Shown one piece after another: positions 44,503 through 55,390 of a stretch of 64,000 bases of DNA. The stretch spans positions 112,128 to 176,127 of the forward strand of contig NZ_JAHLKR010000011.1 in assembly GCF_021991875.1 (NCBI RefSeq), written 5' to 3'. Positions within the stretch are counted from its first letter, which is position 1, and every line of letters begins with the position of its first letter. The position numbers and the translations under genes are program-made. The DNA comes from Mycetohabitans sp. B8 (GTDB lineage Bacteria > Pseudomonadota > Gammaproteobacteria > Burkholderiales > Burkholderiaceae). A model generated the notes under the pieces. That model had not been told where the DNA came from, did not search any database, and saw only the letters and a program-made list of their open reading frames with translations.

Positions 44503-46296
44503 ATGAAGCCGATTCGTTATTCCATCGTCCCGAAGCATCCGGCTGCCCACTTGTTCGAGGTGACATTGACCGTCGCGGATCCGGATCCGGACGGCCAGCA
44601 GTTTATGTTGCCGGTTTGGATACCGGGCAGTTATCTGGTACGCGAATTTGCACGCAATATCGTGACGCTGAGAGCGACGAACCAGGCCGGCCGCAAGGTC
44701 GCCGTCGCCAAGCTGGACAAGAACACATGGCGTGCGGCCGCCGTGGACGGTCCGTTGACGCTGACCTACGAGGTCTACGCGTGGGACCTGTCGGTGCGCG
44801 CCGCGCATCTGGACGAGTCGGTCGGTTTTTTCAACGGTACCAGCGTATTCCTGGCCGTGGCCGGACGCGAACAGTCGCCGTGCGAGGTGGAGATCCGGCG
44901 GCCTGAAGGCAACGCCTATCGCGGCTGGCGGGTCGCTACCGCGTTGCGCGAGGCGCGCGGCACGCGTCGTTACACCTTCGGCTTGTACGTCGCCCAGGAT
45001 TACGATGAACTGATCGACCATCCGGTCACGATCGGCGAGTTCGAACTGGCCCGCTTCGATGCGCACCGTGTGCCGCACGACGTCGTGGTCGCCGGCAGGG
45101 TACACGCGCTGGACATGCCGCGGCTGTGCGCGGACTTGAAGCGGATATGCGAAGCGCAGATTGCGCTGTTTGAGCCCCGCACGAAGCGTGCGCCGATGGA
45201 CCGGTACGTGTTCATGACGTTGGCGGTGGGCGACGGATACGGTGGGCTCGAGCATCGCGCATCGACCGCGCTGATCTGCAAGCGCGCTGATCTGCCGGCA
45301 AAGGGCAAGCCGCAGACCACGGATGGCTATCGCTCGTATCTCGGCTTGTGCAGTCACGAGTATTTCCATACCTGGAACGTGAAGCGGATCAAGCCGGCGG
45401 CGTTTGCGCCGTACGACCTGACGCGGGAAAACTATACGTCGCTGCTTTGGCTGTTCGAGGGGTTCACGTCGTACTACGAAAACCTCATGCTGGTCCGAGC
45501 AGGGCTGATCTCACAGGACGAATACCTTGCGCAGTTGGGCAAGACAATCGGCTCTGTGCTGCGTGGCGCCGGGAGATTGCGTCAAACCGTGGCCGAAAGC
45601 TCGTTCGATGCATGGACCAAGTACTACCGGCAGGATGAGAACGCGGGCAATGCGATCGTCAGCTACTACACGAAGGGATCGCTGATCGCGTTGGCGTTTG
45701 ACTTGTCGATTCGGGCACAGACGCGCCATCGCAAGTCGCTCGATGACGTGATGCGTCTGCTGTGGCAACGCTACGGACGCGATTTCTACGCGGGGCGGCC
45801 AATCGGCGTCGAGGCGGCCGATATCCCGGCGTTGTTTGCCGAGGCGAGTGGCGCGGACGTCAGCCGGCTCTTTCGTGATGCGGTGAACGGCACGCGCGAC
45901 TTGCCGCTGAGCGCACTGCTCGCGCCGTTCGGTGTCGAACTGGCTGCCGCCGACACGAACGGCAAACCGTCGTTGGGCGCGCGCTTGCGTACCGGCAGTG
46001 ACTGTACGCTTGCGAGCGTATCCGACGGTGGCGCGGCGCAAAAGGCCGGCTTGTCCGCGGGTGACGTGTTGGTGGCCATCGATGGGTTGCGGGTGCCCGG
46101 CGGCGGACCCGATGCGCTGCTGGCCCGCTATCGGCCCGGCGACGTGGTGCAGGTGCACGCGTTTCGTCGGGATGAGTTGCGCACCGTACGGCTCAAGCTC
46201 GATGCACCGGAGGTCGCACATTACACGCTTACGGCGCGGCCGAGTTCCGCACCGGCCAAGCGCGCGCGCGATGCGTGGTTGCATGCCGGCCGGTGA
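44503..46296 (+). CDS. M61 glycyl aminopeptidase-family protein with PDZ domain
   Basis: The product is 597 aa from the ATG at 44503 (MKPIRYSIVPKHPAAHLFEV); a longer frame back to 44092 runs through dsbC in another frame and is not coding. The zinc site is HEYFH in LGLCSHEYFHTWNVKRIKP, preceded by GYGGLEHRAST, and the third ligand Glu is near LLWLFEGFTSYYENL. A PDZ domain is at about residues 490-570 (LASVSDGGAAQKAGLSAGDV). The family resembles leukotriene-A4-hydrolase-like aminopeptidases. No signal peptide is seen, so it is likely cytosolic. Confidence 0.88.
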   Translation: MKPIRYSIVPKHPAAHLFEVTLTVADPDPDGQQFMLPVWIPGSYLVREFARNIVTLRATNQAGRKVAVAKLDKNTWRAAAVDGPLTLTYEVYAWDLSVRAAHLDESVGFFNGTSVFLAVAGREQSPCEVEIRRPEGNAYRGWRVATALREARGTRRYTFGLYVAQDYDELIDHPVTIGEFELARFDAHRVPHDVVVAGRVHALDMPRLCADLKRICEAQIALFEPRTKRAPMDRYVFMTLAVGDGYGGLEHRASTALICKRADLPAKGKPQTTDGYRSYLGLCSHEYFHTWNVKRIKPAAFAPYDLTRENYTSLLWLFEGFTSYYENLMLVRAGLISQDEYLAQLGKTIGSVLRGAGRLRQTVAESSFDAWTKYYRQDENAGNAIVSYYTKGSLIALAFDLSIRAQTRHRKSLDDVMRLLWQRYGRDFYAGRPIGVEAADIPALFAEASGADVSRLFRDAVNGTRDLPLSALLAPFGVELAAADTNGKPSLGARLRTGSDCTLASVSDGGAAQKAGLSAGDVLVAIDGLRVPGGGPDALLARYRPGDVVQVHAFRRDELRTVRLKLDAPEVAHYTLTARPSSAPAKRARDAWLHAGR

Positions 46297-46412
46297 TTGT
46301 TCCGCCAGCGCAACAATCCGTGTCGCGTAGCCCCCTTTTTCGCGCTGTGCCAAAAACTAGAATGGCTCCTGAACCGGTATGACGCTCGAACTGAACCTGA
46401 CGGAGCCCCAAG

Positions 46413-47006
46413 ATGACTACGATTCTCCAGATCAATTCCGCTGCGCGCACGCAGGCGCAATCCACGCTGTTGGCCAATGAGTTGACGGCGAAACTGCAAC
46501 AGTCGCATCCGAATGCCACGCTGGTCGTGCGGGACCTGTTGACCGACAGCTTGCCGCATCTGGACGAAGCAGCACTCGGCGCTTTCTTCACGCCGGCAGA
46601 ACAGCGCAATGCGCAGCAGCAGGCGATCATCGCCCGCAGCGACGCTTTGGTGGCGGAGTTGAAGGAGGCCGACATCATTGTCATCGGCGCGCCGATGTAC
46701 AACTTTGGTATCTCCAGCCAGTTGAAGGCGTATTTCGACCATGTCGCGCGTGCCGGCGTGACCTTCCGCTATACGGCGGAGGGTCCACAAGGACTGGTCA
46801 CTGGCAAGAAGGTGTATGTCGTGACCGCGCGCGGTGGCAAGTACCTCGGCACGCCGGCGGACTTGCAGACGCCTTATTTGAAAATGTTCCTCGCTTTTAT
46901 CGGCCTGACCGACGTCACGCTCATCTTCGCCGAAGGGCTGAACCTCGGTGAGCAATCCAAGCAAAGCGGCCTGGCGGCGGCACGCGAGGCGATTGCCGCT
47001 GTGTGA
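46413..47006 (+). CDS. azoR: FMN-dependent NADH-azoreductase
   Basis: The product is 197 aa. [20 protein letters not shown] is the FMN-phosphate site of the flavodoxin fold, [21 protein letters not shown] is the isoalloxazine loop, and [20 protein letters not shown] completes the family pattern. It is a homodimeric quinone/azo reductase protecting against thiol or quinone stress. It is a single gene with GGAG ahead of the ATG. Confidence 0.93.
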   Translation: MTTILQINSAARTQAQSTLLANELTAKLQQSHPNATLVVRDLLTDSLPHLDEAALGAFFTPAEQRNAQQQAIIARSDALVAELKEADIIVIGAPMYNFGISSQLKAYFDHVARAGVTFRYTAEGPQGLVTGKKVYVVTARGGKYLGTPADLQTPYLKMFLAFIGLTDVTLIFAEGLNLGEQSKQSGLAAAREAIAAV

Positions 47007-47116
47007 TGCGCAGCGGCCGGCGCGCGGGCATGACGTCGCCGTGGCGTTGCCAGGGACGAGCGGCGTTTCGCTTGCCGACCGGGTGGCCAACGGAACGACG
47101 CCCCGAATGGGGTCGG

Positions 47117-47186
47117 CTTCTGGCAGACTCAAATCGGCTTCGGGCAGGCTGATAGGCGGCGCAGGGCAGGCTCCAATCGGCTCACG
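47117..47186. repeat. Degenerate ~21-bp tandem repeat
   Basis: Three units of the type GGCAGRCT-(C/G)-NAATCGGC follow each other (TGGCAGACTCAAATCGG, GGGCAGGCTGATAGGC, GGGCAGGCTCCAATCGG) between azoR and the end of ung. Units differ at several positions. It is probably slippage-generated noise in the gap. Confidence 0.45.
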
Positions 47187-48009
47187 GCACGCGCCAATCG
47201 ATCGGCTCGCGACCAACCTGGCGCAGATGCTCATTGGCGAGCGCGAAGTGGCGGCAACCGAGGAAGCCGCGGTGCGCCGACAGCGGTGACGGATGCGGTG
47301 CTTCAAGGATCCGGTGGCCGCGGCCGTGCAGTAACGGTCGTTTGGCTTGCGCATGCGAGCCCCACAGCATGAACACGAGGCCTTCGTGCTGCGTGGCAAG
47401 GTGCTCGATCAGCGTGTCCGTGCATTGTTCCCAACCACGCTTCGCATGGCTGGCTGCCCGGTTGCGCTCGACGGTCAATACCGTATTGAGCAGCAGCACC
47501 CCTTGCCGGGCCCAGTCATCCAGGCAGCCATGGCGTGGCACCGCATGGTCGAAAGTCGCGGCAATTTCCTTGAAAATATTGCGTAACGACGGGGGAGGCT
47601 GGACGCCGGGGGGCACGGAAAACGCCAGTCCATGCGCCTGCGGCACGCCGTTGTCCTCGCCATGATAGGGATCCTGACCTAGGATGACCACCTTGACGTC
47701 GTCCGGCGACGTCAGATGCAATGCGCGGAACACGTCTGTCGGATAAACCGTCTTGCCGCTGCTGCGCTCTTGGTCGACGAACTCGCACAGGCGTGCGTAT
47801 GCCGGACTGCCGATGAACGGCGCCAGGTGTTCACGCCACGCCGGTGGCAGGCTATCGAATTGTTGTTCGAGGGTGAGCGCTGCGCCAAGTGGGGAGGCCG
47901 ACCGGGACGATGGTGTCGCCGAGCACTCACGCGGCGGTGGCAGCGGATCGTCAAACAACGAAGGTTGTCGAGCGTCGGCAGTGGTGGAGTGTTTAATGCG
48001 GGAAGCCAT
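47182..48009 (-). CDS. ung: Uracil-DNA glycosylase
   Basis: The product is 275 aa from the ATG at 48009 (MASRIKHSTTADARQPSLFD); the 61 upstream codons are not protein-like. The catalytic loop is VVILGQDPYHGEDNG (Asp), the uracil pocket has LLLNTVLTVE, and the leucine loop is HPSPLSAHRGFLGCRHFA. It excises uracil from DNA. A ~55-residue Ser/Pro-rich N-terminal extension with SLFDDPLP precedes the fold, as in other Burkholderia. It lies 52 bp downstream of the CYTH gene on the same strand. Confidence 0.93.
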   Translation of the reverse strand: MASRIKHSTTADARQPSLFDDPLPPPRECSATPSSRSASPLGAALTLEQQFDSLPPAWREHLAPFIGSPAYARLCEFVDQERSSGKTVYPTDVFRALHLTSPDDVKVVILGQDPYHGEDNGVPQAHGLAFSVPPGVQPPPSLRNIFKEIAATFDHAVPRHGCLDDWARQGVLLLNTVLTVERNRAASHAKRGWEQCTDTLIEHLATQHEGLVFMLWGSHAQAKRPLLHGRGHRILEAPHPSPLSAHRGFLGCRHFALANEHLRQVGREPIDWRVP

Positions 48010-48061
48010 GATCGCGATAAAGGCGGATAGAAGGGTGAGTTGCCTGGCAACAACGAATGGT

Positions 48062-48712
48062 TTACGGGCCGCTGCGTAACCGATAACCTCGTTCGGCCTT
48101 GCTGACGTCCTCGGACGTGGTGCCCGGCAAGCGCTGCTTGATGACGGCGGCGAGCGCGTCGAGGGCCGCATGCGCACTGGCCTTCGGTGCATCCTTCAGT
48201 TCAAGTTCGATTTCGCAGATCGGCGCACGCCGCATTGCGCCGTTCACGTCGGCCTGCACTTCGCCAATGTCCAGCGCAGCTTCGATGGGGGTGCCGGTCC
48301 AGTGAAGCGGCCATAGCGTGCGCGTGAAGTCGGTGCGAAATAGTGGCACGAGCGTCGCCGCAGCGTCGCGCATGAGCGCGCGCGCTTGCGCGTCGCCGCA
48401 CGCGGCGAGCAGCGCGTCGAGTTCGAGCGCTTCGCCGGCCACCGCCATTTCCCATTCATGGCGGCTGTGCACCCCGCCCGACGCGCCGCCGCCAAACTTG
48501 AAGGTTTGCAGCCAGCCATCGGGCGTGCGTCGCAATCGCAACGCACCGCCGGCGCGGGCGAGCCCACCGTCGGGCGTATCGAAGTAGAGATTGGCGAGTG
48601 TGACCGGTTGGCCGTCATGTCCGCTCAGCTCGGCGAGCAGCGCGCGGGCGGACTCGATGCTCGACGCCGGCAGCGCAAGCTTGATTTCCCGTTCAATGCT
48701 CATCGTCGTCAT
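48062..48712 (-). CDS. CYTH-domain protein (inorganic triphosphatase-like)
   Basis: The product is 216 aa. The ExExK motif appears as [12 protein letters not shown]; further acidic and basic strands ([32 protein letters not shown]) build the triphosphate tunnel. Bacterial members hydrolyse inorganic triphosphate or make cAMP. The first ATG (48712) overlaps the trpC stop as ATGA; the ATG three codons later is also possible. Unlike E. coli YgiF it lacks a CHAD domain. Confidence 0.88.
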   Translation of the reverse strand: MTTMSIEREIKLALPASSIESARALLAELSGHDGQPVTLANLYFDTPDGGLARAGGALRLRRTPDGWLQTFKFGGGASGGVHSRHEWEMAVAGEALELDALLAACGDAQARALMRDAAATLVPLFRTDFTRTLWPLHWTGTPIEAALDIGEVQADVNGAMRRAPICEIELELKDAPKASAHAALDALAAVIKQRLPGTTSEDVSKAERGYRLRSGP

Positions 48713-49515
48713 GGACGTTGCGGTCCGAAAAACATGTCGCCGAGCGCGGCACCGGGGTTGTCCGCGCGCATGAACGCTTCACCGACCAGGAAGGTATGAA
48801 CGCCGGCTGCACGCATCCGGTCCACGTCGTCGCGTGTCAGGATTCCCGACTCGGTTACCACAATACGCTCGTCGGGAATGCTGTCGAAAAGCCCAAGTGT
48901 AGTGTCCAGTGTAACGGCGAACGTGCGTAGGTTGCGGTTGTTGACGCCGATCAGCGGTGTCTTCAGCGTCAGCGCCACGTCCAGTTCGTCCGCATTGTGC
49001 ACTTCCACCAGCACCGCGAGCCCCAACGAATGTGCGTACGCTTCCAGCTCGCGCATCTGCGCCGGCTCCAGCGCGGCGGCGATCAGCAGGATGCAGTCCG
49101 CACCCATCGCACGCGCCTCCAGCACTTGGTACGGGTCGATGACGAAGTCCTTGCGCAGCACGGGCAGCGCGCACGCGTCGCGAGCCTGCTGGAGATAGCG
49201 CGCGCTGCCCTGGAAAAATTGCACGTCCGTGAGTACCGACAAGCATGCGGCGCCGTGCTGCGCGTACGAGCAGGCAATGTTGGCTGGCACGAAGGTTTCG
49301 CGCAACACGCCCTTGGAGGGGCTGGCCTTTTTCACCTCGGCGATGATCGCCGGCTGTCCGAGCGCGTGCTTGGCACGCAACGCCGCAACGAAGTCGCGTA
49401 GGTCGCCGCGCCGCGCGTGGGCGCTCAGTTGCAACTCTGCCAGAGGCGCACTCGCCTGCGCGGCACGGATCTCATCGCGCTTGACTGCAATGATGCGATC
49501 GAGAATATCAATCAT
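48709..49515 (-). CDS. trpC: Indole-3-glycerol-phosphate synthase
   Basis: The product is 268 aa, monofunctional (no TrpF fusion). [15 protein letters not shown] starts the N-terminal helix; then come [57 protein letters not shown] and [13 protein letters not shown], all active-site segments. It catalyses ring closure in tryptophan synthesis. It is preceded by trpD (18-bp gap) and coupled to the CYTH gene. Confidence 0.95.
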   Translation of the reverse strand: MIDILDRIIAVKRDEIRAAQASAPLAELQLSAHARRGDLRDFVAALRAKHALGQPAIIAEVKKASPSKGVLRETFVPANIACSYAQHGAACLSVLTDVQFFQGSARYLQQARDACALPVLRKDFVIDPYQVLEARAMGADCILLIAAALEPAQMRELEAYAHSLGLAVLVEVHNADELDVALTLKTPLIGVNNRNLRTFAVTLDTTLGLFDSIPDERIVVTESGILTRDDVDRMRAAGVHTFLVGEAFMRADNPGAALGDMFFGPQRP

Positions 49516-49533
49516 GGTGGTGCTCTGTTTGGC

Positions 49534-50565
49534 TCAATGACTCCACTGCTGCGTGAAACGGACAAGTTCATCGACCTTCGCACGGGCGGCCCCGTTGGCG
49601 ATTGCCTCACGCGCTTGCCGGATCCCGTCGCCGATCGAGACGGCGACGTTGGCCGCATACAGCGCGGTACCGGCATTGAGCGCGACGATCTCGCGGGCGA
49701 TGCCCGGCGTATTGTCCAATGCGCTGAGTAGCATGGTTTTCGATTCGTCCGCGTTCGCGACCTTCAGAGAGCGATTCGACACCATTTGCAGGCCAAAGTC
49801 CTCGGGATGGATCTCGTACTCGTGCACCTGGCCATCGCGCAACTCGCCGACCCGTGTCGCCGCGCCAAGCGATACCTCATCCATCCCGTCGCGCCCGTAG
49901 ACGACCAGCACGTGGTTTGCGCCAAGCCGTTGCATCACCCGGACCTGGATGCCGACCAGATCCTCGTGGAATACGCCCTGCAGTTGGTTCGGCGCCCCAG
50001 CCGGATTGGTCAACGGTCCCAGTATATTGAAGATCGTGCGTACCCCCATTTCGCGACGGATCGGCGCGAGGTTCTTCATCGCTGGATGGTGGTTCGGCGC
50101 GAACATGAACCCCATGCCGGTCGCCTCGATAGACTGCGCCACCTGTTCCGGCGTTAGGTTGATGTTGACGCCGAGTGCCTCGAGCACGTCGGCGCTGCCG
50201 GACTTGGACGACACGCTGCGATTGCCATGCTTGGCGACCTTTGCGCCGGCTGCGGCGGTCACGAACATGGTTGCCGTGGAAATATTGAACGTATGCGAGC
50301 CGTCGCCGCCAGTGCCCACGATATCGACAAAGTGCCGGCTGTCGGCTACCTGCACGTGGTGGGCGAACTCGCGCATGACGGTTGCCGCCGCGGTGATCTC
50401 TCCGATCGTTTCCTTCTTCACGCGCAGCCCGGTGATGATGGCGGCCGCCATGACCGGCGACATTTCTCCGCGCATGATCATCCGCATCAAGTGCAGCATC
50501 TCGTCATGAAAGATCTCGCGGTGCTCGATGGTACGCTGCAGCGCTTCCTGGGGGGTGATGGGCAT
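49534..50565 (-). CDS. trpD: Anthranilate phosphoribosyltransferase
   Basis: The product is 343 aa from the ATG at 50565 ([20 protein letters not shown]). PRPP-binding [20 protein letters not shown] and [20 protein letters not shown], and [20 protein letters not shown], are characteristic. It joins anthranilate to PRPP. Residues upstream to 50637 are non-coding. It is 68 bp after trpG and 18 bp before trpC. Confidence 0.95.
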   Translation of the reverse strand: MPITPQEALQRTIEHREIFHDEMLHLMRMIMRGEMSPVMAAAIITGLRVKKETIGEITAAATVMREFAHHVQVADSRHFVDIVGTGGDGSHTFNISTATMFVTAAAGAKVAKHGNRSVSSKSGSADVLEALGVNINLTPEQVAQSIEATGMGFMFAPNHHPAMKNLAPIRREMGVRTIFNILGPLTNPAGAPNQLQGVFHEDLVGIQVRVMQRLGANHVLVVYGRDGMDEVSLGAATRVGELRDGQVHEYEIHPEDFGLQMVSNRSLKVANADESKTMLLSALDNTPGIAREIVALNAGTALYAANVAVSIGDGIRQAREAIANGAARAKVDELVRFTQQWSH

Positions 50566-50633
50566 CCGGTTCTCCGTGCGGGTTAGGCCAGTGAGCGGGG
50601 GCGACAGGGGCATCGCGCCGGTAGGGCACGCGT

Positions 50634-51221
50634 TCATCGAGTAAGCGCCGCAGTGCGGCTTTGAACGATGAAGTTCTCAAGCAGTGCATGGCCATGCTCG
50701 GACAGGATCGATTCCGGGTGGAATTGCACGCCCTCAATCGGCAGCGTCTTGTGGCGTACGCCCATGATTTCGCCATCGTCGGTCCATGCGCAAACTTCCA
50801 GGCAGTCGGGCAGCGTGTCGCGCTCGATGGCCAGCGAGTGGTACCGCGTGACCTTGAAGCGGTGCGGCAAATCGGCGAAGATTCCCCGCCGATCGGTCTC
50901 AATTTCGCTGACCTTGCCATGCATGATCGTCTTGGCTCGCACGATGCGGCCGCCGAACGCTTCGCCGATCGCCTGGTGTCCTAGGCATACGCCTAGCATC
51001 GGTATGCGGCCGGCGAAGCGTTGGATCACCGAGAGCGTCACGCCGGCGTGTTGCGGATTGCTCGGTCCAGGCGACAGGCAGATACGCTGCGGGTCCAGCG
51101 CGGCGATCTCGTCACAGCTGATCTCGTCATTGCGGTAGGTCCGCACGGGCTCGCCCAACTCGCCAAAGTACTGGACGAGGTTGTAGGTGAACGAGTCATA
51201 GTTATCGATCATCAGCAGCAT
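50634..51221 (-). CDS. trpG: Anthranilate synthase glutamine amidotransferase subunit
   Basis: The product is 195 aa from the ATG at 51221 ([20 protein letters not shown]). The triad is Cys in [17 protein letters not shown], His and Glu in [14 protein letters not shown]. It supplies ammonia to TrpE and often also to PabB. The longer open frame to 51584 is not coding. trpE is 600 bp upstream on the same strand, a wider spacing than in compact trp operons. Confidence 0.94.
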   Translation of the reverse strand: MLLMIDNYDSFTYNLVQYFGELGEPVRTYRNDEISCDEIAALDPQRICLSPGPSNPQHAGVTLSVIQRFAGRIPMLGVCLGHQAIGEAFGGRIVRAKTIMHGKVSEIETDRRGIFADLPHRFKVTRYHSLAIERDTLPDCLEVCAWTDDGEIMGVRHKTLPIEGVQFHPESILSEHGHALLENFIVQSRTAALTR

Positions 51222-51821
51222 ACGGCACCCAATGGACTGATATTGAACGAAAAATCGACGCGATGAGGCCGCTGGCCCACGGACCTGCTCAGTGCGGCCC
51301 GGCATGGGGCTGCCACAGGCGGGGTCGCCACAGGCGCCCGACGTAAGCGAGAGCGAACATGAACGCAGGCGCGCAGCGCGCGGGCGTGGCACGCGCAACC
51401 GGCTGCGCGTGCCACAGCCGGGACGACGACGGGGCCCACATCGATCGGTTCGGGCGTGTTGGCGACGGCTGGATCTGTCAATGGCATCGGCAATCTCCTT
51501 GAGCTTGGAGCCGCCGTACCGTAGCACTATCAGGGTTGCAAACCTGCCACCGGATACGGCGGCAAAGTGCGGTGGGCGAACCACGACGACGTGCCGCTTC
51601 CTAGCGGAAGCGCCACCATTGGGCTGCGCGAGTCAACGTGGTCGAAAACATCGGTTACATCTGGCTGAAATAACGGCTCGACGCGTTGGCCGGGTCGGTC
51701 GAGTCCATTGTAGCGTTTCGTGCGCGGCCCTGTCGATCAAAATGACACGGTGCGGTTGCCGATAATGCGCTCAATCCGGTTTGCGGCGGGTTCGCGTCGC
51801 TCAATGGGGGCATGTGTGCTG
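51222..51821. other. 600-bp gap between trpE and trpG
   Basis: No recognised gene. A minus frame 51212-51493 has CAAGGAGATTGCCG directly before an ATG (second codon pair MPMPL/MPLTD), but its translation is Cys/Arg/Ala-rich and unfamiliar. It could be a degenerated small gene. An internal trpG promoter may lie here. No Trp-rich leader peptide was found. Confidence 0.4.
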
Positions 51822-53327
51822 TCAGAATTCCACATCCAAGCCGTCCTGTACGTGCTCGGCGGCGCGCAATACTGCACGTGCCTTATTCTCGGTTTCCTGC
51901 CATTCTGCTTCAGGCACCGAATCGGCAACGATGCCGGCGGCGGCCTGCGTGTACAAGTTGCCGCCGTGGATCACGCCGGTGCGGATCGTGATCGCCAAAT
52001 CCATCTCACCAGAAAATGACAGATAGCCGACCGCGCCGCCGTACAGGCCGCGCTTGACCGGCTCAAGTTCATCGATCAATTCCAGCGCGCGGACCTTCGG
52101 GGCGCCGGACAGTGTGCCGGCCGGGAACGTGGCGCGCAGCACATCGAAGGGCGTCGTGCCGGGCTTGAGCTTGCCCTCGACCGAGCTGACGATGTGCTGC
52201 ACGTGCGAGTATTTCTCGATCACCATCTTGTCGGTGACGACCACGGAGCCCGTTTGCGCGATGCGGCCGATGTCGTTGCGTGCGAGATCGATCAGCATCA
52301 CGTGCTCGGCGATCTCCTTCGGATCGTTCAGCAACTCCGTGGCCAACTGCATGTCGCGCTCCGGCGTATTACCGCGCGCGCGCGTGCCGGCCAGCGGACG
52401 GATCGTCACGATCTGCTCGCCGCCGCGCGCTTCCTGCCGCACCAGGATCTCAGGCGACGCGCCGACCACGTGGAAGTCACCGAAGTTGTAGAAATACATG
52501 TACGGCGACGGGTTCAGCGAGCGCAGCGCGCGATACAGCGACAAGGGATTGTCGCGAAACGGTTTCGTTATCCGCTGCCCCACCTGCACCTGCATCAATT
52601 CGCCGGCAGCGATGTATTCCTTGGCTTTGCGCACCGCGGCCAGATAGTCATCCTTGGCGAACTCGCGATAGGTGTCGGTGCGCACCGTCGGCGACGTGAC
52701 CGGCGGCTGGGCCGGGCTGCGCAACCGGTTGCGCAATTCGCGCAGCCGCTGCTTGGCGCGCGTGTACGCTTCCGGTGCACCCGGATCGGCGTAGACGATC
52801 AGGTAGAGCTTGCCGGCCAGGTTGTCGATCACCGCCACTTCTTCGGTCAACAGCAGTTGGATGTCCGGCAGACCCAGATCGTCCTTCGGCGTTGAATGCG
52901 CAAGCTTCTTCTCGATGAAGCGCACCGCGTCGTAGCCGAAGTAGCCCGCCAGGCCGCCGCAGAAACGGGGCATGCCGGGCCGAAGTGCGACCTTGAAGCG
53001 CGCCTGGAACTGCGCAATGAATGCAAACGGATCGCCTTCGTGCGTTTCGATGACCTGGCCGTCGCGCACCACTTCGGTGATGCCCGTGCCGTTGGCTTGC
53101 CGCGTGCGCAACAAGGTGCGGGCGGGCAGGCCGATGAATGAATAGCGGCCGAAGCGTTCGCCGCCGACCACCGATTCGAGCAGGAATGAATTCGCGCCTC
53201 CTCGTTCGGGTTGAGCGAGTTTCAGATACAGCGACAGCGGCGTATCGAGGTCGGCGAGCGCCTCGGCAATCAGCGCAATGCGGTTGTAGCCTTCGTTGGC
53301 AAGGGACTGGAATTCGAGCTCGGTCAT
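51822..53327 (-). CDS. trpE: Anthranilate synthase component I
   Basis: The product is 501 aa from the ATG at 53327 (MTELEFQSLANEGYNRIALI); the 55 upstream codons are unlikely to be coding. The N-terminal Trp-binding region has TPLSLYLKLAQPERGGANSF. The chorismate site is seen in SPEILVRQEARGGEQIVTIR, PLAGTRARGNTPERDMQLAT, DLARNDIGRIAQTGSVVV and ATFPAGTLSGAPKVRALELI. It uses ammonia from TrpG. It is the first gene of the trp group here; gph and rpe lie upstream on the same strand, a Burkholderiaceae arrangement. Confidence 0.95.
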   Translation of the reverse strand: MTELEFQSLANEGYNRIALIAEALADLDTPLSLYLKLAQPERGGANSFLLESVVGGERFGRYSFIGLPARTLLRTRQANGTGITEVVRDGQVIETHEGDPFAFIAQFQARFKVALRPGMPRFCGGLAGYFGYDAVRFIEKKLAHSTPKDDLGLPDIQLLLTEEVAVIDNLAGKLYLIVYADPGAPEAYTRAKQRLRELRNRLRSPAQPPVTSPTVRTDTYREFAKDDYLAAVRKAKEYIAAGELMQVQVGQRITKPFRDNPLSLYRALRSLNPSPYMYFYNFGDFHVVGASPEILVRQEARGGEQIVTIRPLAGTRARGNTPERDMQLATELLNDPKEIAEHVMLIDLARNDIGRIAQTGSVVVTDKMVIEKYSHVQHIVSSVEGKLKPGTTPFDVLRATFPAGTLSGAPKVRALELIDELEPVKRGLYGGAVGYLSFSGEMDLAITIRTGVIHGGNLYTQAAAGIVADSVPEAEWQETENKARAVLRAAEHVQDGLDVEF

Positions 53328-53651
53328 GTTGGCAAGTCCTATTGGCGCTCGGTGCACGGCGCGGCATGCACCGAGCCGATGTCGCGGCCCGGCTGTAGCG
53401 TAGATGCCAAAGCCGACGTACCGGGATGCGGCGGCGCTACACGGCGCGCATCGCGGACACAGCCGCGATGCCAGGGGCGACAACGAAAACAAAAACGGGA
53501 GAAATCGAAACCCGGTAAGCAGCGGGCTTCGGCGCGAGATCGCGCTCAGGCATGCCAGCGGCGCCAGGGCCAGGCTCCCCGGTCGATATTGCCAAGGCTG
53601 CGTTTTCTGTTTAGAAACATGACGATGGTAGCGGATACCCTGGGATGAATG
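53328..53651. other. 324-bp gap between gph and trpE
   Basis: It presumably carries the trpE promoter. No attenuator with Trp codons and no recognisable operator was seen. A 145-codon plus frame through it is a GC-rich shadow. Confidence 0.4.
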
Positions 53652-54392
53652 CTACTGCACGGCGCTCGACGCTGTTACCCAACGGGCCGCTTCTAGCAGC
53701 GAACTCACTATACCATCCGAGTCGATCGATTGTACAGGTTGGCCGTGGTTGTAACCGTATGGCACGGTTAATGTCGCGAGCCCGGCGGCGCGCGCCGCGC
53801 GCGCGTCGTTTTCCGAGTCGCCGATCGCGACTGCCTGCGCGTGCGGCACGCCGAGCGCGTCGCACGCAGCCAGCATCGGTAATGGGTCCGGCTTTTTCCG
53901 CGGCAGGCTGTCGCCGCCGAACACTACCTCGAAATACGGCCGCAGGCCATACTGCTCGAGCAACCCGAGCGCGAATCGAAGCGGCTTGTTGGTCACGCAT
54001 GCAAGCTTGATCCGCGCAGCCCTCAATGCGTCCAGCCCGCGGATCACGTCCGGGTAGAGCCGCGTGTGGCGGCCATTGACCACCGCGTAGGCCCGCTGGT
54101 ACCCAGCCAGTACCACGTCGAACCGTTGCTCGGCCTCGGTGGGCGGCAGGCGTGCCGACAGCACACTGCGTATGAGGTGCTCGGAGCCCTTGCCGACGTA
54201 GGCGACGACTTCGGCTTGGTCGATCGGCGGTAAGTCGAACTCACCGAGCACCGCGTTGAGCGCCGCCATGAAATCGCCGGCGGTGTCGACCATCGTGCCA
54301 TCCAAATCGATGATCACGGCGTGGACCGGTCCGATGGGGGATGCACCGCGGCGATCGTCGTCGGCAACTGCCGTCAGGTCCGTGTCGGTCAT
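53652..54392 (-). CDS. gph: Phosphoglycolate phosphatase
   Basis: This is a 246-aa HAD hydrolase. Motif I is [16 protein letters not shown], motif [10 protein letters not shown], motif [11 protein letters not shown], and motif [21 protein letters not shown]. It clears 2-phosphoglycolate arising from oxygen damage or DNA repair. It overlaps rpe by 4 bp (ATGA), the usual rpe-gph coupling. Confidence 0.93.
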   Translation of the reverse strand: MTDTDLTAVADDDRRGASPIGPVHAVIIDLDGTMVDTAGDFMAALNAVLGEFDLPPIDQAEVVAYVGKGSEHLIRSVLSARLPPTEAEQRFDVVLAGYQRAYAVVNGRHTRLYPDVIRGLDALRAARIKLACVTNKPLRFALGLLEQYGLRPYFEVVFGGDSLPRKKPDPLPMLAACDALGVPHAQAVAIGDSENDARAARAAGLATLTVPYGYNHGQPVQSIDSDGIVSSLLEAARWVTASSAVQ

Positions 54393-55072
54393 CGTGCGCC
54401 CACTGACACCAGTGCGGCGCGCATCTGGTCGATCACCTGCTGGTAATCAGGCTGCCCGAAGATCGCCGAACCCGCGACAAACGTATCGGCGCCGGCCGCC
54501 GCGATCTGCGCAATGTTGTCGGCTTTCACGCCGCCGTCGACCTCCAGATGGATCGCGCGGCCCGTCTGAGCCGCATGCGCGTCAATGCGCCGCCGCGCTT
54601 CGCGCAGTTTGTTCAGTGCCTCGGGAATGAACGACTGTCCGCCAAAGCCGGGATTCACCGACATAATCAGCACCAGATCGACGCGGTCCATCACATGGTC
54701 CAGGTAGTTCAACGACGTGGCAGGATTGAATACCAATCCCGCCTTGCAACCGTGATCCCGGATCAGCGACAGGGTACGATCGATGTGATCGGATGCCTCC
54801 GGATGGAAGCTGATCACGTTCGCGCCCGCTTTCGCAAAGTCCGGCACGAGACGGTCCACCGGGCGCACCATCAGGTGCACGTCGATCGGCACGTTCACGT
54901 GCGGGCGGATCGCTTCGCAGACCATCGGGCCGATTGTCAGGTTGGGCACGTAATGGTTGTCCATCACGTCAAAGTGGATCCAGTCGGCGCCGGCGGCGAC
55001 CACATTGCGCACTTCTTCGCCGAGGCGGGCGAAGTCGGCTGAAAGAATGCTTGGGGCGATGCGAAAAGTCAT
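54389..55072 (-). CDS. rpe: Ribulose-phosphate 3-epimerase
   Basis: This is a 227-aa TIM barrel. [36 protein letters not shown] (metal-binding His and Asp), [22 protein letters not shown] and [12 protein letters not shown] are all present. It interconverts ribulose-5-P and xylulose-5-P. It is followed by gph with overlap. Confidence 0.95.
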   Translation of the reverse strand: MTFRIAPSILSADFARLGEEVRNVVAAGADWIHFDVMDNHYVPNLTIGPMVCEAIRPHVNVPIDVHLMVRPVDRLVPDFAKAGANVISFHPEASDHIDRTLSLIRDHGCKAGLVFNPATSLNYLDHVMDRVDLVLIMSVNPGFGGQSFIPEALNKLREARRRIDAHAAQTGRAIHLEVDGGVKADNIAQIAAAGADTFVAGSAIFGQPDYQQVIDQMRAALVSVGAR

Positions 55073-55390
55073 CTTGGAATTCGTCGGCGGACGCTGAACG
55101 TCAGATAAAGCGTTATTCTAGCGTGCCGGCGCGACGCCAGCCCGGGCGCGGCGCCCTGATGCCTGCGGCGACGTGTCAATGGATTGCGTCACGCTAGCGA
55201 CGTCACGTCGGCCCCATCGGGTTAGCCATGTCAGGCCAGTCATGTCGGGTTGGCCACATCGGGCCAGCCACATTGCATTGCAGGTTGCGACACGCAGGCG
55301 CATCAACGAAAATGCGATGCGCAGGGGCCTGCATACCCGCGCCGCGGGTGAGCGCGCGCCCATATTGCGCGACCTTTACCGGAATCCAGG
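55073..55390. repeat. Intergenic region with degenerate GCCA-CATCGGG repeats
   Basis: Between the divergent rpe and apaG genes, 55196-55275 carries several imperfect copies of a 10-17 bp motif built on CATGTC(A/G)GG and GCCACATCGGGCCAG. No gene or RNA is evident. The repeats overlap the rpe/apaG promoter space but have no known function. Confidence 0.4.

Noticed and set aside
51212..51493. 93-codon ORF between trpE and trpG as a firm gene
   Set aside because: It has a good ribosome site, but the translation is Cys/Arg-rich, matches nothing known to me and runs into the trpG start; left as an unexplained gap.
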